64,000 bases of DNA from positions 512,492,224 to 512,556,223 of the forward strand of contig NC_092872.1 in NCBI RefSeq assembly GCF_028372415.1, written 5' to 3'. This DNA comes from Notamacropus eugenii (taxonomy: Eukaryota; Chordata; Mammalia; Diprotodontia; Macropodidae). This document shows positions 11,111 to 22,581 of the stretch, one piece after another. Numbering within the stretch: the stretch's first letter is position 1; every line of letters begins with the position of its first letter. A program made the position numbers and the translations under genes. The notes beneath the pieces were generated by a model that was not told the DNA's origin, ran no database searches, and saw only the letters and a program-made list of their open reading frames with translations.

Positions 11111-12505
11111 TAAAAGGGAGCTGGATAACATGTGTGACAGATGGCTCATAAATGTTGTAGAGGCCTGGTCTGGGCAGGATAAGACAAAATCTCAGTATCC
11201 AAGGACCAAAATCCAAGGTTGCTGTTGTGGTGGGGAGGAGAAGCAGAGATGAAGACAAGGAAGCATGCTACAAAGATGGCTTTGTTTCTGTGACAGAAGA
11301 TGAAAGCTCACTTATCAAAGCTCAGTAGTCCCAGGGGCAGAGTTCAAGTTTGGAGGAGGTAACGGTGATGATGATGATGATAATGAGAACATACAGACAA
11401 TATGGTGAGGAAATTACTGGTTAAATAATGTTTATAAAGTCAAGTAAGCAAGGTCTGAGGAGGAAATTAAACCCCACTCTGGTCTTCTGGTCTTTGCACC
11501 AGGAAATGCTATTTACATACAGCTAGGGAACCATGAGAGAAGTGAACACTGCAACTTTTTATTTTTCTGCAGAAAGCAAATTAAGCACAAGAAGAGTTCC
11601 ACACACCATTCAGAGACTTCCTGCCCCTTTCTCCTCTCCTTAGGCAAATCTATTTTTCACTGAGATAAAAATGACAATTAAAAATTAACTAAACCACCTG
11701 GAGATCTTGTGTTCATGTGTCTTCCTGACAGCAATAGGAGGAGCAGAGTTCATTTGGGAAGAAACTGGAGCTCATTAGAAGCTGAGCTTGCCTCACTTCG
11801 AAAGGAAAATTACTACTCATTTCAAGCCTGTGTGTTCCAAGTCAAGAACCTTCCAACAAACCTGGAAAGCATTCATTTATTTCCTTTCTCAGCAGTTCAA
11901 GCTGTACCTTGACAATGAACTTCACTTTTTGCTAAGCACTCAATTGAGAGTCCTTCCTTGTTTTAATTGCTGCAGTCCTTTTTATTTTTTTTTAATTTTA
12001 TGAAAAGGGACTCTATGTATATTCCAAAGCCAAAAAGCTAATGGTTTAACTCTCCCTGGATTTTATTTGCAAGCCCCCTTTCCTTCAACATCAATGTCAT
12101 TCTACTGCCAGAGGAATCTTTCTAAACATTTTTGTCACCCACCTAGATTTATTAGTTTCATGAGACAGTTGATTCTTCCCCACAATGTGGAGAATTTTGA
12201 TATATTAATATACAATCTGGAGAAGACTTCTTCTTTATGTGAAAAATGAAACCATTTTTCTGATTCCACCAGAGTCAACACTTGAGATTTTTTTAAAATT
12301 GTTTCCACGTACCTCTGCCCACTTCTTTGCAGAGATAGAGTATTATGGGTGTGGACACTGTATGTAATATTAGACCTTTTCAATATGTTCGTTAGTTTTG
12401 CTGAGCTGTTTTTTTCCCTTCTTTTTACTATTTGTTATAAGAATCCCTGATAGGCAAGGATGAGGAGTGGGGGAATACATTGAGAAATGTAGGTGATCTA
12501 AAAAT
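11111..12505. other. No recognised feature
   Basis: Unique-looking DNA. 11540-11900 has a balanced composition and motifs such as 'gacaattaaaaattaacta' that could mark a conserved element, but the case is weaker than for the blocks listed separately. Confidence 0.4.
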
Positions 12506-12509
12506 AAGA

Positions 12510-12512
<3 letters not shown>

Positions 12513-12540
<28 letters not shown>
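12513..12540. repeat. (GT)14 microsatellite
   Basis: A perfect GT run between 'agac' and 'aattttattt'. Confidence 0.97.
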
Positions 12541-12543
<3 letters not shown>

Positions 12544-12624
12544 TTTATTTATAGATTATCTATAATTATATATTATTTATTTATTTGCTTCAAAGTTCCA
12601 GATGAAGCAAGATCTTAACTTATG

Positions 12625-12815
12625 AGATTCTAGAGTTAGAAGAAACCTTGGAAGTAATCTAGTCACACTCTCATTTCACAAAAGAGGAAAACTGAAGCCC
12701 AGGGAGGAAAAGTGACTTATCCAAGGTCACATGGTTATTAAAAGGCAGGGACAAGATTTGAACCTGTCTTCTTACTCAAATTCCAGCTTTCTTTCCATTG
12801 TGTGATGTTCCCTTT
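12625..12815 (+). mobile_element. MIR-family SINE
   Basis: It begins 'gagattctagagttagaaga', then 'ctcatttcacaaaagaggaa', 'ccaaggtcacatggttatta' and 'agatttgaacctgtcttctt'. This is the MIR variant with a 'cagagttggaaggaacctt'-type 5' part, also seen at 33785 and 40497. Confidence 0.75.
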
Positions 12816-12939
12816 CTGCACTTGGAATACATTTTAAAACCCATTTTCCAAAAGCCATTATTTTCATGTCTCTTGTCTCCAAAGTAGATCACAAAATGAT
12901 AGGCCATCTGTAAAAGTGAAGCATTTGTTTTCAGAAGAG

Positions 12940-13370
12940 AATGATCACTGGTCCCTGCACAGGTACTTATGCAGCTAATGACCTGAAGACGGAAGTGTAA
13001 TTAAAGCCTTTCACTCTAGGGATACAAGCTAATATCTTTTTCTGTCTCTTCATTTATGTTCTGCTCATTAAAGCCTTACAGACCATTGGCTCATTAATAA
13101 TTGTGGAATGCAAATGCCATGATGTATAGTCGGTTTAATATATTACCTCACTCATGAAAGGCTTCTAATACAAGGGTGACAAAGTGTACTACAGTTGTAA
13201 CCATGGTGTTCCTGTCAATAAGAAAAGTCAGACAGAGAGAAAGTCATTTTAAAGTTAGTTCAGGTATTTGTCATTTGTATGTCATATTCAGTCTTCTTGA
13301 CATACGGTACAGTTAAATAATGAATGTGGACTGGGTTGGTCAGCAACAAAATGTTGTGGGTCCACAAATA
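12940..13370. other. Candidate conserved non-coding block
   Basis: About 430 bases without a repeat. It is rich in homeobox-like and POU-like motifs: 'gcagctaatgacc', 'gtaattaaagcc', 'ctcattaataattgtgg', and a perfect octamer 'atgcaaat' near 13108. No long frame. Constraint is inferred only from composition and motif density. Confidence 0.35.
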
Positions 13371-13377
13371 TTACACT

Positions 13378-13570
13378 GCATTGGGTCATGGAAAGAACAT
13401 TGGATTTGGAGTCAAACAAACTCACTTTTAATCCTACTTCTGCCCTTTACTGCCTTGTATATAGAATCTTGGGCAGTCACTTAATCTGTCTGGGTCTCAG
13501 TTTACTCATCTGTAAAATGAGGAAATGTGCCTAGCTGACCTCTAAACTCCCTTCTATCTCTAAACCTATT
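13378..13570 (+). mobile_element. MIR-like SINE
   Basis: Blocks 'ttggatttggagtcaaacaa', 'cttgggcagtcacttaatct', 'gtctcagtttactcatctgt' and 'aaaatgaggaaatg', with the 3' end 'cccttctatctctaaaccta'. The end resembles the CR1/L3-style tail. Confidence 0.75.
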
Positions 13571-13599
13571 AATACATTCTTAAAGGATCTTATTTGATT

Positions 13600-13700
13600 A
13601 TGTATGTCTCCAATGTCTAACACAGTAGGCATTGTACAACACAGTACACACATGGTAGGTACTTAATAAATGCTCGTTGAATGATTATTTGATTGATTAT
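13600..13700 (+). mobile_element. L2 3' end
   Basis: 'catggtaggtacttaataaa' followed by 'tgctcgttgaatgatt' is the standard L2 3' terminus. Confidence 0.7.
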
Positions 13701-13919
13701 TGAATACAGAATCACATTAGAGGGCATGATAAAGGTTTTCTAAGTCCCCTATGAACTCCATGGAGATAGGCTATTATATCTGGGGCTTTCAAATATGACC
13801 CTAGAGGGATAAGGCTGAATCTCAAAACAATTTCAGATAAGTAGTTATAGATATGCATCATTATGATCATTTGAGAGGGAAGGATGTAGTTTCCAATAGC
13901 AACCAACTACAACAGTGCA

Positions 13920-13990
13920 CAGGCTCACACATGTGCACACACTCACATGCATGTGCACACACTCACACGCATGTGCACACACACATGTGC
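13920..13990. repeat. CA/TG-rich short tandem array
   Basis: About three imperfect units of roughly 22 bp built around 'catgcatgtgcacacactca'. It is almost entirely alternating purine-pyrimidine, so it could adopt Z-DNA. Confidence 0.85.
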
Positions 13991-14990
13991 TATAGGAAAA
14001 AGGTACAAAGATATCAACAGTTGTCTGCCCTCAGTGACTGCCTCCTCATTAATCAGCCAAATACCCAGTAAAGGGAGACTCCTGGGGATAACAATACAGT
14101 ATACAAGTACCTTTCTCTGAACTCTAAGTCTTAAAGTTTCTCTGCTAATATTGCTCAAAAACAGTAGAAATATGAAGAGTTTACATCCACCAGCAATAGA
14201 TTATCACTTTTTCTATTCCTTAAATATCTCAACTAAACACTGACTCTACATGCTGAAATGGTAGAAAAATCCTTTGCTACACAGGTCACCTGCAACCTAC
14301 AACTGCCCTGGTTTCCTCCTACTTGTTGTGTGAATGTGGGAAATGGTCTTAGTGGTCAATTTTCCCAAAAACCTTCTAAGGAGACGGCATCAGGGCCAAA
14401 TGACTCAGACTAAGGCAGAAACTATTAAAGAAAGGCCATCATCACAGTGTCACATTACAGTATTTCCAAAGTACTTTGTGTACTTCTGGGCTTTCTTTAA
14501 CTGCTCCTTAACCTCTTCTTAACTCTCATCACAATGTTAATTCAGACTGAGTTTCCAAAAAGGAAATCTCAGTTTATTTTCAGACAACAATTGTCTAGCC
14601 CCAACCCATCCAGGCTTGTGCAAAGGATATGATCCTCTCCAGGTTCAGTTACTGTGCTGCATTGCTGTCCTCACCTCTCATACATTCTGACAAGGACTCT
14701 AGTATATGAAATTCTGGTGTTCTCCCTACTATTTGACTATGTGACTCACCAGGTCACAACAATCTTCAGTACTCATTTACCAAAGATCAGGGAAGAAGAG
14801 ACACAATAGAGAAAAAAACAAGAACAGGGCTATGTGCTCATGAGCTTTGGTCCATGTAAGTGGGGGCATGGCCCCTCCCCTATCCAGAGACCCCACAACA
14901 GCTTCAGTTCCTGACAAGTGACTGCCGTCTTTTGTCTTCTGTTCATTTCAGACTCAGCAGCCAATTGAAGAGTCTTTACCAAGTTGTCAA
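13991..14990. other. No recognised feature
   Basis: About 1 kb of unique-looking DNA with no repeat or frame that I can support. Confidence 0.45.
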
Positions 14991-14994
14991 GAAA

Positions 14995-15110
14995 AAAATG
15001 AATGTGTTTAGTATGTGCTAAGTACAGGAAATACAAAGAAGGGCAACATCAGTCCTTGCCTTGGAGGAGCTAACTTTTTAATGGGAGAGACAACATGTCA
15101 ACAACTACAC
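14995..15110 (-). mobile_element. L2 3' end (antisense)
   Basis: 'ttagtatgtgctaagtacag', 'gaaatacaaagaagggcaac' and 'ccttgccttggaggagctaa', then 'atgggagagacaacatg', are the reverse complement of the L2 3' end. Confidence 0.75.
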
Positions 15111-15112
15111 AC

Positions 15113-15150
<38 letters not shown>

Positions 15151-15179
15151 CTATATATATGTATATATATACAGGTGTG

Positions 15180-15210
<31 letters not shown>

Positions 15211-15222
15211 ACATATACACAT
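15108..15222. repeat. Compound AT/GT microsatellite
   Basis: (AT)n, then about 14 GT units, then AT-rich steps with (TA)n near 15193-15212. Being self-complementary in parts, it could form cruciforms. Confidence 0.93.
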
Positions 15223-15399
15223 AGTATAAATTAGAGGCAAGAGGACTGCAAATCATCATAGAATGCAGGCTTATCCTTCAAAACCCACATATGGGGTTGC
15301 ATGAAGCCAAGCATATAGCACATACAAATTAGGGCTGGGTTCTCATTGGCCAGGCTTTTATTACTTTCATTTGTTCCTAAATTTCACATCTTTGTGTCT

Positions 15400-15545
15400 T
15401 AGTATATGAGCTACTTGCCTGGCTTTATATCATCTGCAAACTTGAAAAATAGATCCAAGTCATGGATTAAAAAAAAAAGAAAGGAAACAGTACAGCACTC
15501 TTCAGAACATTTCCTTCCAAATTGACATTGTGACATGAATTTATT
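15400..15545 (-). mobile_element. Possible CR1/L3-type fragment
   Basis: 'atatcatctgcaaacttgaa', 'ccaagtcatggatt' and 'ccttccaaattgacattgtg' recall CR1/L3 sequence on the minus strand. It would then belong with 16905-17420, with the EIF2S2 pseudogene between them. The match is weak. Confidence 0.35.
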
Positions 15546-15589
15546 TTGTCTTACTATTATATATGTATAATAGATTTTGTTTTTTCTTG

Positions 15590-16850
15590 CTTTCTCAATG
15601 GAAATGGTGGAGAGAATTCAGACCTGAAAAGAAAAGAAAATCCATTTTTATTGTTATAATAACTTCAACTTATAAAATTTTATGACTTTTTAAAATGTGT
15701 CTTTTTCCCCATCATGTACTTTCAATAAGCATGTGAACAGCAGGAGCATCTACATCTACCCAAAATTTCAGTGACCAACCAACAAAATGCCAAATGACAA
15801 CTCAGCAGTTTTCATTTCATACTTTTAATACAATGTTAATTCCATTCTGATCATAAACCTGTTTAGTTCCATCTCTAAAACACTTTGCAAAACCCAGTGT
15901 TGATTAATAAATTAGTTAAGTTTGGCACAGAGCTGTGTTTTCTTATGTGTGATGGTCTGGGACCCAATTTTGATCATGGTGATGGAGAAGTAAAAGTGAC
16001 AGGTCTTATACTGTAAGAAATGAGTCATGTGTCCTATAAGATTGTGTCTGGTGACTAACATGTATGGCAGATAACATACTCCTTGATATATCTCCTCAAG
16101 ACATTTTTTTGTTTTTGTTGGAATCTTCCTTGGATTACACATTGGTACCATCTATGGAACCACTAGTGCCCAGTCAACCAATAAAAGTGCCAGGAAATGT
16201 TTAGACTGGCGATTTAATAGAAGTTGATGGAAAAACATTTTCTTCATTCCTACCCTAACAACCTGTGGAGATTTCATGACAAATTTCTTTTTTCCTCCAG
16301 CAACCATATCTGGATTCTTTACCCACATTATGTTGAATACTCAATTCAGCAATTTATCACATGTACAGTTTCTTTCCCTGCCTGCCCATGCATCTCCAGT
16401 CTGGTTGCTGAAGGAAATTCCATCATCCTTTTCGCTGTCTTCATTTTATAAATTTTCGTCTTTCTCTAGTATTTTATCTTCATCTGGAAAACTGGACATT
16501 CCTCTTTTCCTTCTTTTTTATCACCAAGCATGATGTCAAAGTCATCTGATTCTGTTGGTTCTTGCACCTCATTTTTAATCTCTAGGTCTTTTATACCTCC
16601 TTAAGCCTCATCAATGTCAAATATTGTTTTTTCCTCTTTTTTCTTTTGATTGAAAAGTCATCCAGATCATCAAAAGCATCTTCCTACCATCCCTTTCATC
16701 AGCTTCTATATCTCTGTCCTCTATTAGCTTTGGTTCAGTTTTCTTTTGTTTCCTAGTGTTGTGTTTCTTCTGTCTGTGTATCTCCTTCACCCATCATAAA
16801 AGGTAGCTCCTTCTTCTTCTCCTTCTCCCTCTCCCTCTCCCTAAGGTTAT
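15590..16850 (-). pseudogene. EIF2S2: EIF2S2 processed pseudogene (eIF2 beta)
   Basis: The parent gene encodes eIF2 beta (333 residues in human), the subunit of the eIF2 ternary complex that binds GTP and initiator tRNA. Read on the minus strand from about 16850, fragments of that protein appear in order: a Lys/Glu-rich tract (16795-16845), GDTQTEETQ (about 16760-16785), [12 protein letters not shown] (about 16396-16434), NPDMVAG then [12 protein letters not shown] (about 16255-16330), YVICHTC and SPDTIL of the C-terminal zinc-binding region (about 16035-16085), and a C-terminus ITHKKTQLCAKLN then TAA at 15912. This spans nearly the whole protein without introns, so it is a retrocopy. Several stops and frame changes break it, and later zinc-finger cysteines are lost. 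About 300 bases of 3' UTR-like sequence follow, with AATAAA-like signals on the minus strand near 15650. Ends are approximate. Confidence 0.88.
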
Positions 16851-16851
16851 T

Positions 16852-16947
16852 TGGCATGACCTGTTCTTAATTCATCTTTATTTGCCAAACACTTATTAAG
16901 TACTGGCCAAAAAAGAAAATAAAGTTTGTCTAGCATGACCTATTCTT
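16852..16947. repeat. 17 bp near-direct repeats around a 62 bp insert
   Basis: 'tggcatgacctgttctt' (16852-16868) and 'tagcatgacctattctt' (16931-16947) differ at two bases. The motif is part of the CR1/L3-type sequence that continues to the right. The intervening bases include an L2/MIR-like 'ccaaacacttattaagta'. This is probably part of the insertion history at the 5' edge of the EIF2S2 retrocopy. Confidence 0.6.
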
Positions 16948-17420
16948 GATAAAACAATGCTGGTTGTTCATAACTCCTATTTCCCTTACTAGATATTCAT
17001 GAACTATTACTTTAATAATACATTTTAGAGTTTTGACAAGAGTTAGAGTGAAACTTATCTGGCCTATCGTTTACAATGTTCATTTTCTTACCTTTCTGGA
17101 AAGACAAGACATTTGCTTTTCTCCAGTCCTGAATTAATATTATGTCCTCCATGATATTTCAAAGATCACAGACAGTGGCACAGCCATCACACCTGCCAAT
17201 TCAGTAGTTCATCTGTGACGCTAGTGACCAACTCATTGGAGGTGACTTGAATCCATTCAATGCTCTCTTATTATTACCCACTTATCTCTACTATTCACTC
17301 TTTTCAGCCCTTACTAGTCCAAAGATCATTTTCTGTAAAAAACAGAAGTAAAATAAAAATTGAATAGCTTTACCTTCTCTGATATTGTTTAGAATTACCC
17401 CAACTGCCTCCAGGAGCAGT
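16905..17420 (-). mobile_element. CR1/L3-type LINE, reverse transcriptase relic
   Basis: Translated on the minus strand, the segment near 16905-16970 gives NQHCFIKNRSC, a stop, then TNFIFFF. This matches the conserved 'QHGF..RSC.TNL' motif of CR1-group reverse transcriptases. Weaker similarity to the preceding 'NYRPVSL' region lies near 17030-17075. Many stops are present. Confidence 0.7.
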
Positions 17421-18599
17421 CCTAGGTTTTTTTTATCCTCCCCTTGTTTCCCAAAACAACTAAAGTACATGTTTTTTCATATTTAGTTTTCCACACACAT
17501 TCACATATGTACCACATACACACACACATCTTATTCTGAACTTTAATATTCCTGAAATTATTCTTACAGGATCAGGTTATCCTTTTGTCTTCATCCTCCA
17601 TTACCTAATCTTGTTTCTAGAATGTGTGTAGCATGTCTTTTTAAAAATCAAAGTAAGCTGATGAGTCCCCTTTACATTCACATCTGTCTCTTTGACAGTT
17701 CTCTTCTTCCATATTAGAATTCTATTTCTATATGTGTCTTGGGAATCTTATTCTTGAGACCTTCTCTCCCTTGTGAATTGACTTCTATGATAAAATTTTA
17801 TTTCATCAGATCATATCCTTCCTTCCTCTGAATTTTTGAGACCTCCCTTCCCCAATTATATTGTCCAAGTCAGAAAATCGCCAGTTTTCCTCCTTTTTCC
17901 AGTTACAAATTCTAAGATGATACTTTCTCCCAAGTCTCCCATCATTTCCACTCAGAAACCAGTTTCTCTTTATTGATGAAGTTTCTCTACTTTCTGAAGA
18001 ATGAAATTACCATTAATTCAAGTCAAGATATTACTGGCTGCTCTGCTTTTGACAAAAAGAGGACTCCAGCAGATGCATGGAGAATCAAGGCCCCCTGTTA
18101 ATATCATATCATTTCTCCATGCCAGACTTGTGTTCTGTTTCCCAAACCCCTCATCTGTTTTCTCTTTTGGTGCAGAGGCTCTTTAGCATATTTGGATGGC
18201 AATATCCATTCTGTCTTGATTTCCATTGGCTCCTACCTAAATATCCTCCACTAAGCTTCCCCTCTCTGGTTCCTAGATTTCCTCACGTAAGTATATCTTC
18301 TTAAAACGTAATGTTATTATACCACTTCTTTTAACTATCCTGTACCTTTTGAAGATACCTCTCAATAGCCATATGGCTGACAAATCTCATCTTATCACAT
18401 CACTATGATAACTATGAGGTCAAATCTGTTTCTTTGCATTATTTTGGATATTAATGTGTAAAGATTTGAAGCCATGGGTTTTGTTGCTGGTGTTTTTCTT
18501 GGATTTTGTTTCTTGTGGGATTTTATCTTATCTTATCCAGTTCCAAACCTTCACCTCACTTCTCAGAAATCTCCAGATGGGGTTGTTATGTGTACTCCT
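17421..18599. other. No recognised feature
   Basis: Pyrimidine-rich DNA. Parts may be a further decayed extension of the CR1/L3 element, but I cannot show it. Confidence 0.4.
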
Positions 18600-18730
18600 C
18601 CCTCACCCTTTCAAGCACCACTTTATATGTTGTCTGCTTCCCATTAGAATATTGAGGACTATGAATGGCTTGCTTGTATTGGCATTCGCAGCATGTAATA
18701 CAGTGCCTGACACATAATGAGTCCTTAATA
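18600..18730 (+). mobile_element. L2 3' end
   Basis: 'cccattagaatattgaggac', 'tacagtgcctgacacataat' and 'gagtccttaataaacacttt' are the L2 3' terminus, followed by imperfect CTAT repeats to about 18790. Confidence 0.8.
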
Positions 18731-18904
18731 AACACTTTATCTATCTAGCTGTCTGTCTATCTAGTTAGCTTCTAGCTATCATCCATAAATCTATCCATTT
18801 CTATGTTTATTCCAACAGTGCATTACTGCAGTGTAACTATTCTTTATGATACCTCCTTTGGAAGAAATGCATAGGAAGTTTCCATTTAAAGTTCTTTTTA
18901 GTTA

Positions 18905-19150
18905 TGAAGGATAGAGACTGGACCTGGGATTTCATGGATATGGGAATTCTTCATTGTGGAAATTCCCATAGCCAATGCAGGTCAGCACCTTCTCTGCAAT
19001 GCACAGTCTTAGAGAGCTGCCTAGAAGGAAGAGAGGTGAAGGGACTTGCTTAGAATCACAAATCCAGTATGTGTCAGAGCCAGGACTGGAATCTTTTTTT
19101 CTGTCCCTCCCTCTTCTGGCTCTCTGTCCATCATGCCCCACTGCCTTTCA
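18905..19150 (-). mobile_element. SINE-M copy
   Basis: Blocks 'gggatttcatggatatggga', 'ccaatgcaggtcagcacctt', 'agtcttagagagctgcctag' and 'agtatgtgtcagagccagga' are the reverse complement of the family seen at 4940-5172. Confidence 0.75.
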
Positions 19151-19790
19151 AAATTTCATGCAGATATTTACAAGCCTTTGTTAAGTGCATTCCAACCCTA
19201 GACAGGAAATCATCATTCTAATATTTAAAATTGTAGTAGTTCAATAATCTGAATTCCATTCCCAGATACTTTTTTTCTTAATCAGTTCTCCACTTTCCAA
19301 ATTTTTGTCTTTGAAATCCCTTGCCTTCAATCAGTAACAGAGCTGAAAACATCTCCTATGCCTCTCTCTTCTAACTTGAAATCTAATAAGGTCTTCAGTT
19401 TCTGATCTGAGACCATAACCTTTAGCAATGCTTTCTAGAGTCTTTGCAGAAGTGTCATTTGTGACCACTTGAATCAGCAGAAATGAATAATAATAATTTA
19501 CTATGATGAATTCTATAAGATTCTCTGTAACATCTGGATTTGTGCCCCAAGAAAATAGAAGTTTTTTTTTCTGTTATTACAGGTGTCTCAGGACCCTCTG
19601 CAGGGAGTTATCATCTGCCACAGGTTGTCTCACCTTTCTCCAGTCCTTACTGAATGACGTCTCACTTGCTAGCCCCTGGGAACTTACATCATCCTCATTC
19701 ATTGGAAAATAAGCAGCTACTTCATCCTAAGAGGGTTCAGCGTCCTTGTTTTGAAGGAAAAGCCTTTTGTCAGCTCTAAGCCTTTAGTAG
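19151..19790. other. No recognised feature
   Basis: Unique-looking DNA. An open frame at 19503-19712 has no recognisable protein features. Confidence 0.4.
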
Positions 19791-19794
19791 TCTC

Positions 19795-19950
19795 AAGCTT
19801 TTCGGAGGGTTTGGGATAGTCAGAATAGGCTTCATGGAGGAGATGAGATTTGAGCTAAGCTTGGAAGGATGGGAAAGGGTTAGAATAAAGGAGAAATTTG
19901 CTACAAGCAAAGTGGAATGTAGGGGAAAATTCACTTTATGTTATTGAGGA
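19795..19950 (-). mobile_element. Probable L2 fragment (antisense)
   Basis: 'ggcttcatggaggagatgag' and 'atttgagctaagcttggaag' resemble the antisense L2 segment also seen at 49090-49140 and 47950. Confidence 0.45.
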
Positions 19951-20399
19951 GAAGAGAAGTTTAACTGTTAACAGAGTTTGAATAGAGGAGCAAGACATGG
20001 AAGACAAAAATGGAGTTTTACTCTACTTAGAGATAACCATTTATCCAAAGAGTAATATTACTGACCCCTGAAATTTATCCAAGGGGAGTTAGAAGATAGA
20101 CCAATGACTGTAAGATTCTAAGTACAGCAAATTGTTTTGGACTCTGTGTTTATCTCAAAGTCACTCATTCTCCCAATACTAAACTTTTTTGTCTGACCCA
20201 GATTGAATCTCTTGGTTTGATCTTCACATCTGTTGATCTCAGCTCACACTTCTGATCTATATTTTACCTGCCTCTGCCACCTAGCTTAACAATTCATCAC
20301 TTTAGTAATTCCAACCCAACACTTCTGGATCATCCTTGAGTAGCCATTATCTTTACTTCCACTCAAGCCAGAGCCACAGATAACCCTGAATCCTAGTCT
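19951..20399. other. No recognised feature
   Basis: Unique-looking DNA between an L2 fragment and the long family F copy. Confidence 0.4.
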
Positions 20400-20956
20400 A
20401 TGGTTGACCTTAACTCCAGCCCCCATGTAGGATCAGGGGTGTGTGTGGTGTCCAGGAGGACTGGCACCTCTGGTGGGAGGGCTTGCCAAGCTCATCTACC
20501 TTTGGTGTCCACCTGATTCACCTAACTTTTACCTGTGGCTCTAAGAAGCTTTAACATATACAATAGTCACACCCATGCAAATTCTCTTGGCAGATAAGCT
20601 AAACCAGGTTGAGGATAACTAAAAGGTATCAAACCTGTTGGTGAGTTAGAGGGATGTCTACACCAAGCATGTGAACACTTCCCTCAGCAGAATGGGTGGA
20701 TGAGAATAGTTTGTTCCAATGGTCATGAAGGTGGCTGAAGTAGGGACAATGGAGCACTTAGAGTTTTGTCAGGCATCAAAGATGCCAGGATTATCCACTG
20801 CATCCTGGCCTATCATCAGTTGTCCTAACTTTTGTCCTGCCACTGGATTTCAATGACTCAAGAGGAGAGAGTAAGGCCAACAACTCTGTGCAACTGCCTC
20901 ACTTAAATCCAGTTCACAGACAGGTCAAGACATCACCTGTGATTTCAACAACAACA
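20400..20956 (+). mobile_element. Family F long form
   Basis: About 550 bases align in reverse with 58263-58795. Shared blocks include 'acctgtggctctaagaagct', 'aagctaaaccaggttgagga', 'ccctcagcagaatgggtgga', 'catgaaggtggctgaagtag' and 'actgcctcacttaaatccag'. It ends in 'caacaacaac'. No LTR-style ends are seen. The AAC tail suggests LINE-type mobilisation. Confidence 0.7.
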
Positions 20957-21104
20957 GGGTTGGGGACAAGAGAATGTTATAATATACAATGTTCGTATTA
21001 TTGAGATCCTTGAATACCAGGGTTACTTGGGCCTCACTGAGATGCATTGACCACTAAGGTGAGAACAGGTAAAGGAAGTACCCAGTATCATGTAAAACAC
21101 ATCG

Positions 21105-21395
21105 GCTACTCCATCTCCCATCTCTCTGTTTTTTATTGTCTATTCTCCATGCCTGGAATGTTTTCTCTCCCCATTTTTTGTCTTAGAATTCTTGGCTTCC
21201 TTAAGACTTAGGTCAAATGCCACTTTTTATGGGTTCCTTTCCTAATAGGTAGTGCCTTCCCTGCTAAAGTTATCTTCAATCTACTCTATGTAAATGTGGA
21301 CTTGTTTATAGACATGTCATTGTCTTTTCCATTAGGATGCAATGTTCTTGAGATCAAGGATTGTTTTTGTCTTTCATTGTACCCATAAGAATAAA
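21105..21395 (+). mobile_element. L2 LINE 3' region
   Basis: 'ctccatgcctggaatgtttt', 'cttggcttccttaagactta', 'ggtcaaatgccac' and 'gatgcaatgttcttgagatc' follow the L2 ORF2 C-terminus and 3' UTR order. It ends in a short (CA)n near 21396-21409. Confidence 0.8.
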
Positions 21396-21429
21396 CACAC
21401 ACACACACAACTACAAAGTGCTGTTATAA

Positions 21430-22533
21430 AAATACTGATCTAAATAACTGGAAAAATATCAGTTATGAGTAGCATATTTCAATATAATAAAAATGACAAT
21501 ATTACCAAAATCAATCAATTTATCCAATAAAATCTCAATCTAACTACCAAAGAGTTACTTTGTAGAACTAGAAAAAAATAAGAACAAAATTCATATGGAG
21601 GCCAAACAAAGATCAAGAACCTCAAGGGAAATAATTTTTAAAAGTGGGAAAGAAGGAGGCCTAGCAGTGCCAAATCTCAAATCATACTACAAAGCAATAA
21701 TTCTCAAAACAACTCACTATTGGTTTAAAAAAAAAGAACCATCACTGGGACAGATTAGACATACAACATACTGAAGTAAACAAATCTAGAAGCCTAGTGC
21801 ACAATAAATAAAAAGATTCTAGCTACTGGGTTAAGGACTAACTATTTGATAAAAATATCTGAGAAAACTGGACAACATCATGAAAGAAATTGTATTTAGG
21901 CCAATTTTCTGGTCAATATATCTTTCTTCATGCTAAGATAAGTTCAAAATAGAAATATGATCAACATGTAAAAGATCACATCATAAACAAATTAGAGAAA
22001 TATGGAAAAATAGTCATCAGATCTATGAATAGAAGAAAAGTTCATTATCAAACAAGGGATAGAGAGGATGACAGATGATAAATGAATCATTTGGATTACA
22101 TAAAATTAAAAAGTTTTTGCACAAATGTCATGAAGTTAAGACTTAAAAGGTAACAATTGACTGGGGGGGGAGGATGTGGAACTCTTCACAGCAGGTTTCC
22201 CTGATTCAGGTCCTATTTACAAAATATATAAGGAACTGACTCAAGTTTATAAGAATAAGAGTCATTCCCCACTTGATAAGTGGTCATAAGATATGAATAA
22301 GCATTTTAAGTAAAGAAATCTATGTGAAAAAATTGCTCCAAATCGCTAATATTTAGAGAAATGAAGATGAAAACAGTTCTGAGGTTCTACCTTATAGCCA
22401 TCAACTGAACAAAGATAACAAAAGGTAAATGTCAAATGTTGGAGGGGCTGCGGGGATAAAAAAAAGCAGGCACATTCATGCATTGTAGGTCAATTTTTGA
22501 ATGGTTCCAAACATTCTATGAAGCACTTTAGAA

Positions 22534-22581
<48 letters not shown>

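Noticed and set aside
16795-16845. CTTCTT/CTCCCT run taken at first as a microsatellite
   Set aside because: It is the Lys/Glu-rich N-terminal tract of the EIF2S2 pseudogene read on the other strand.
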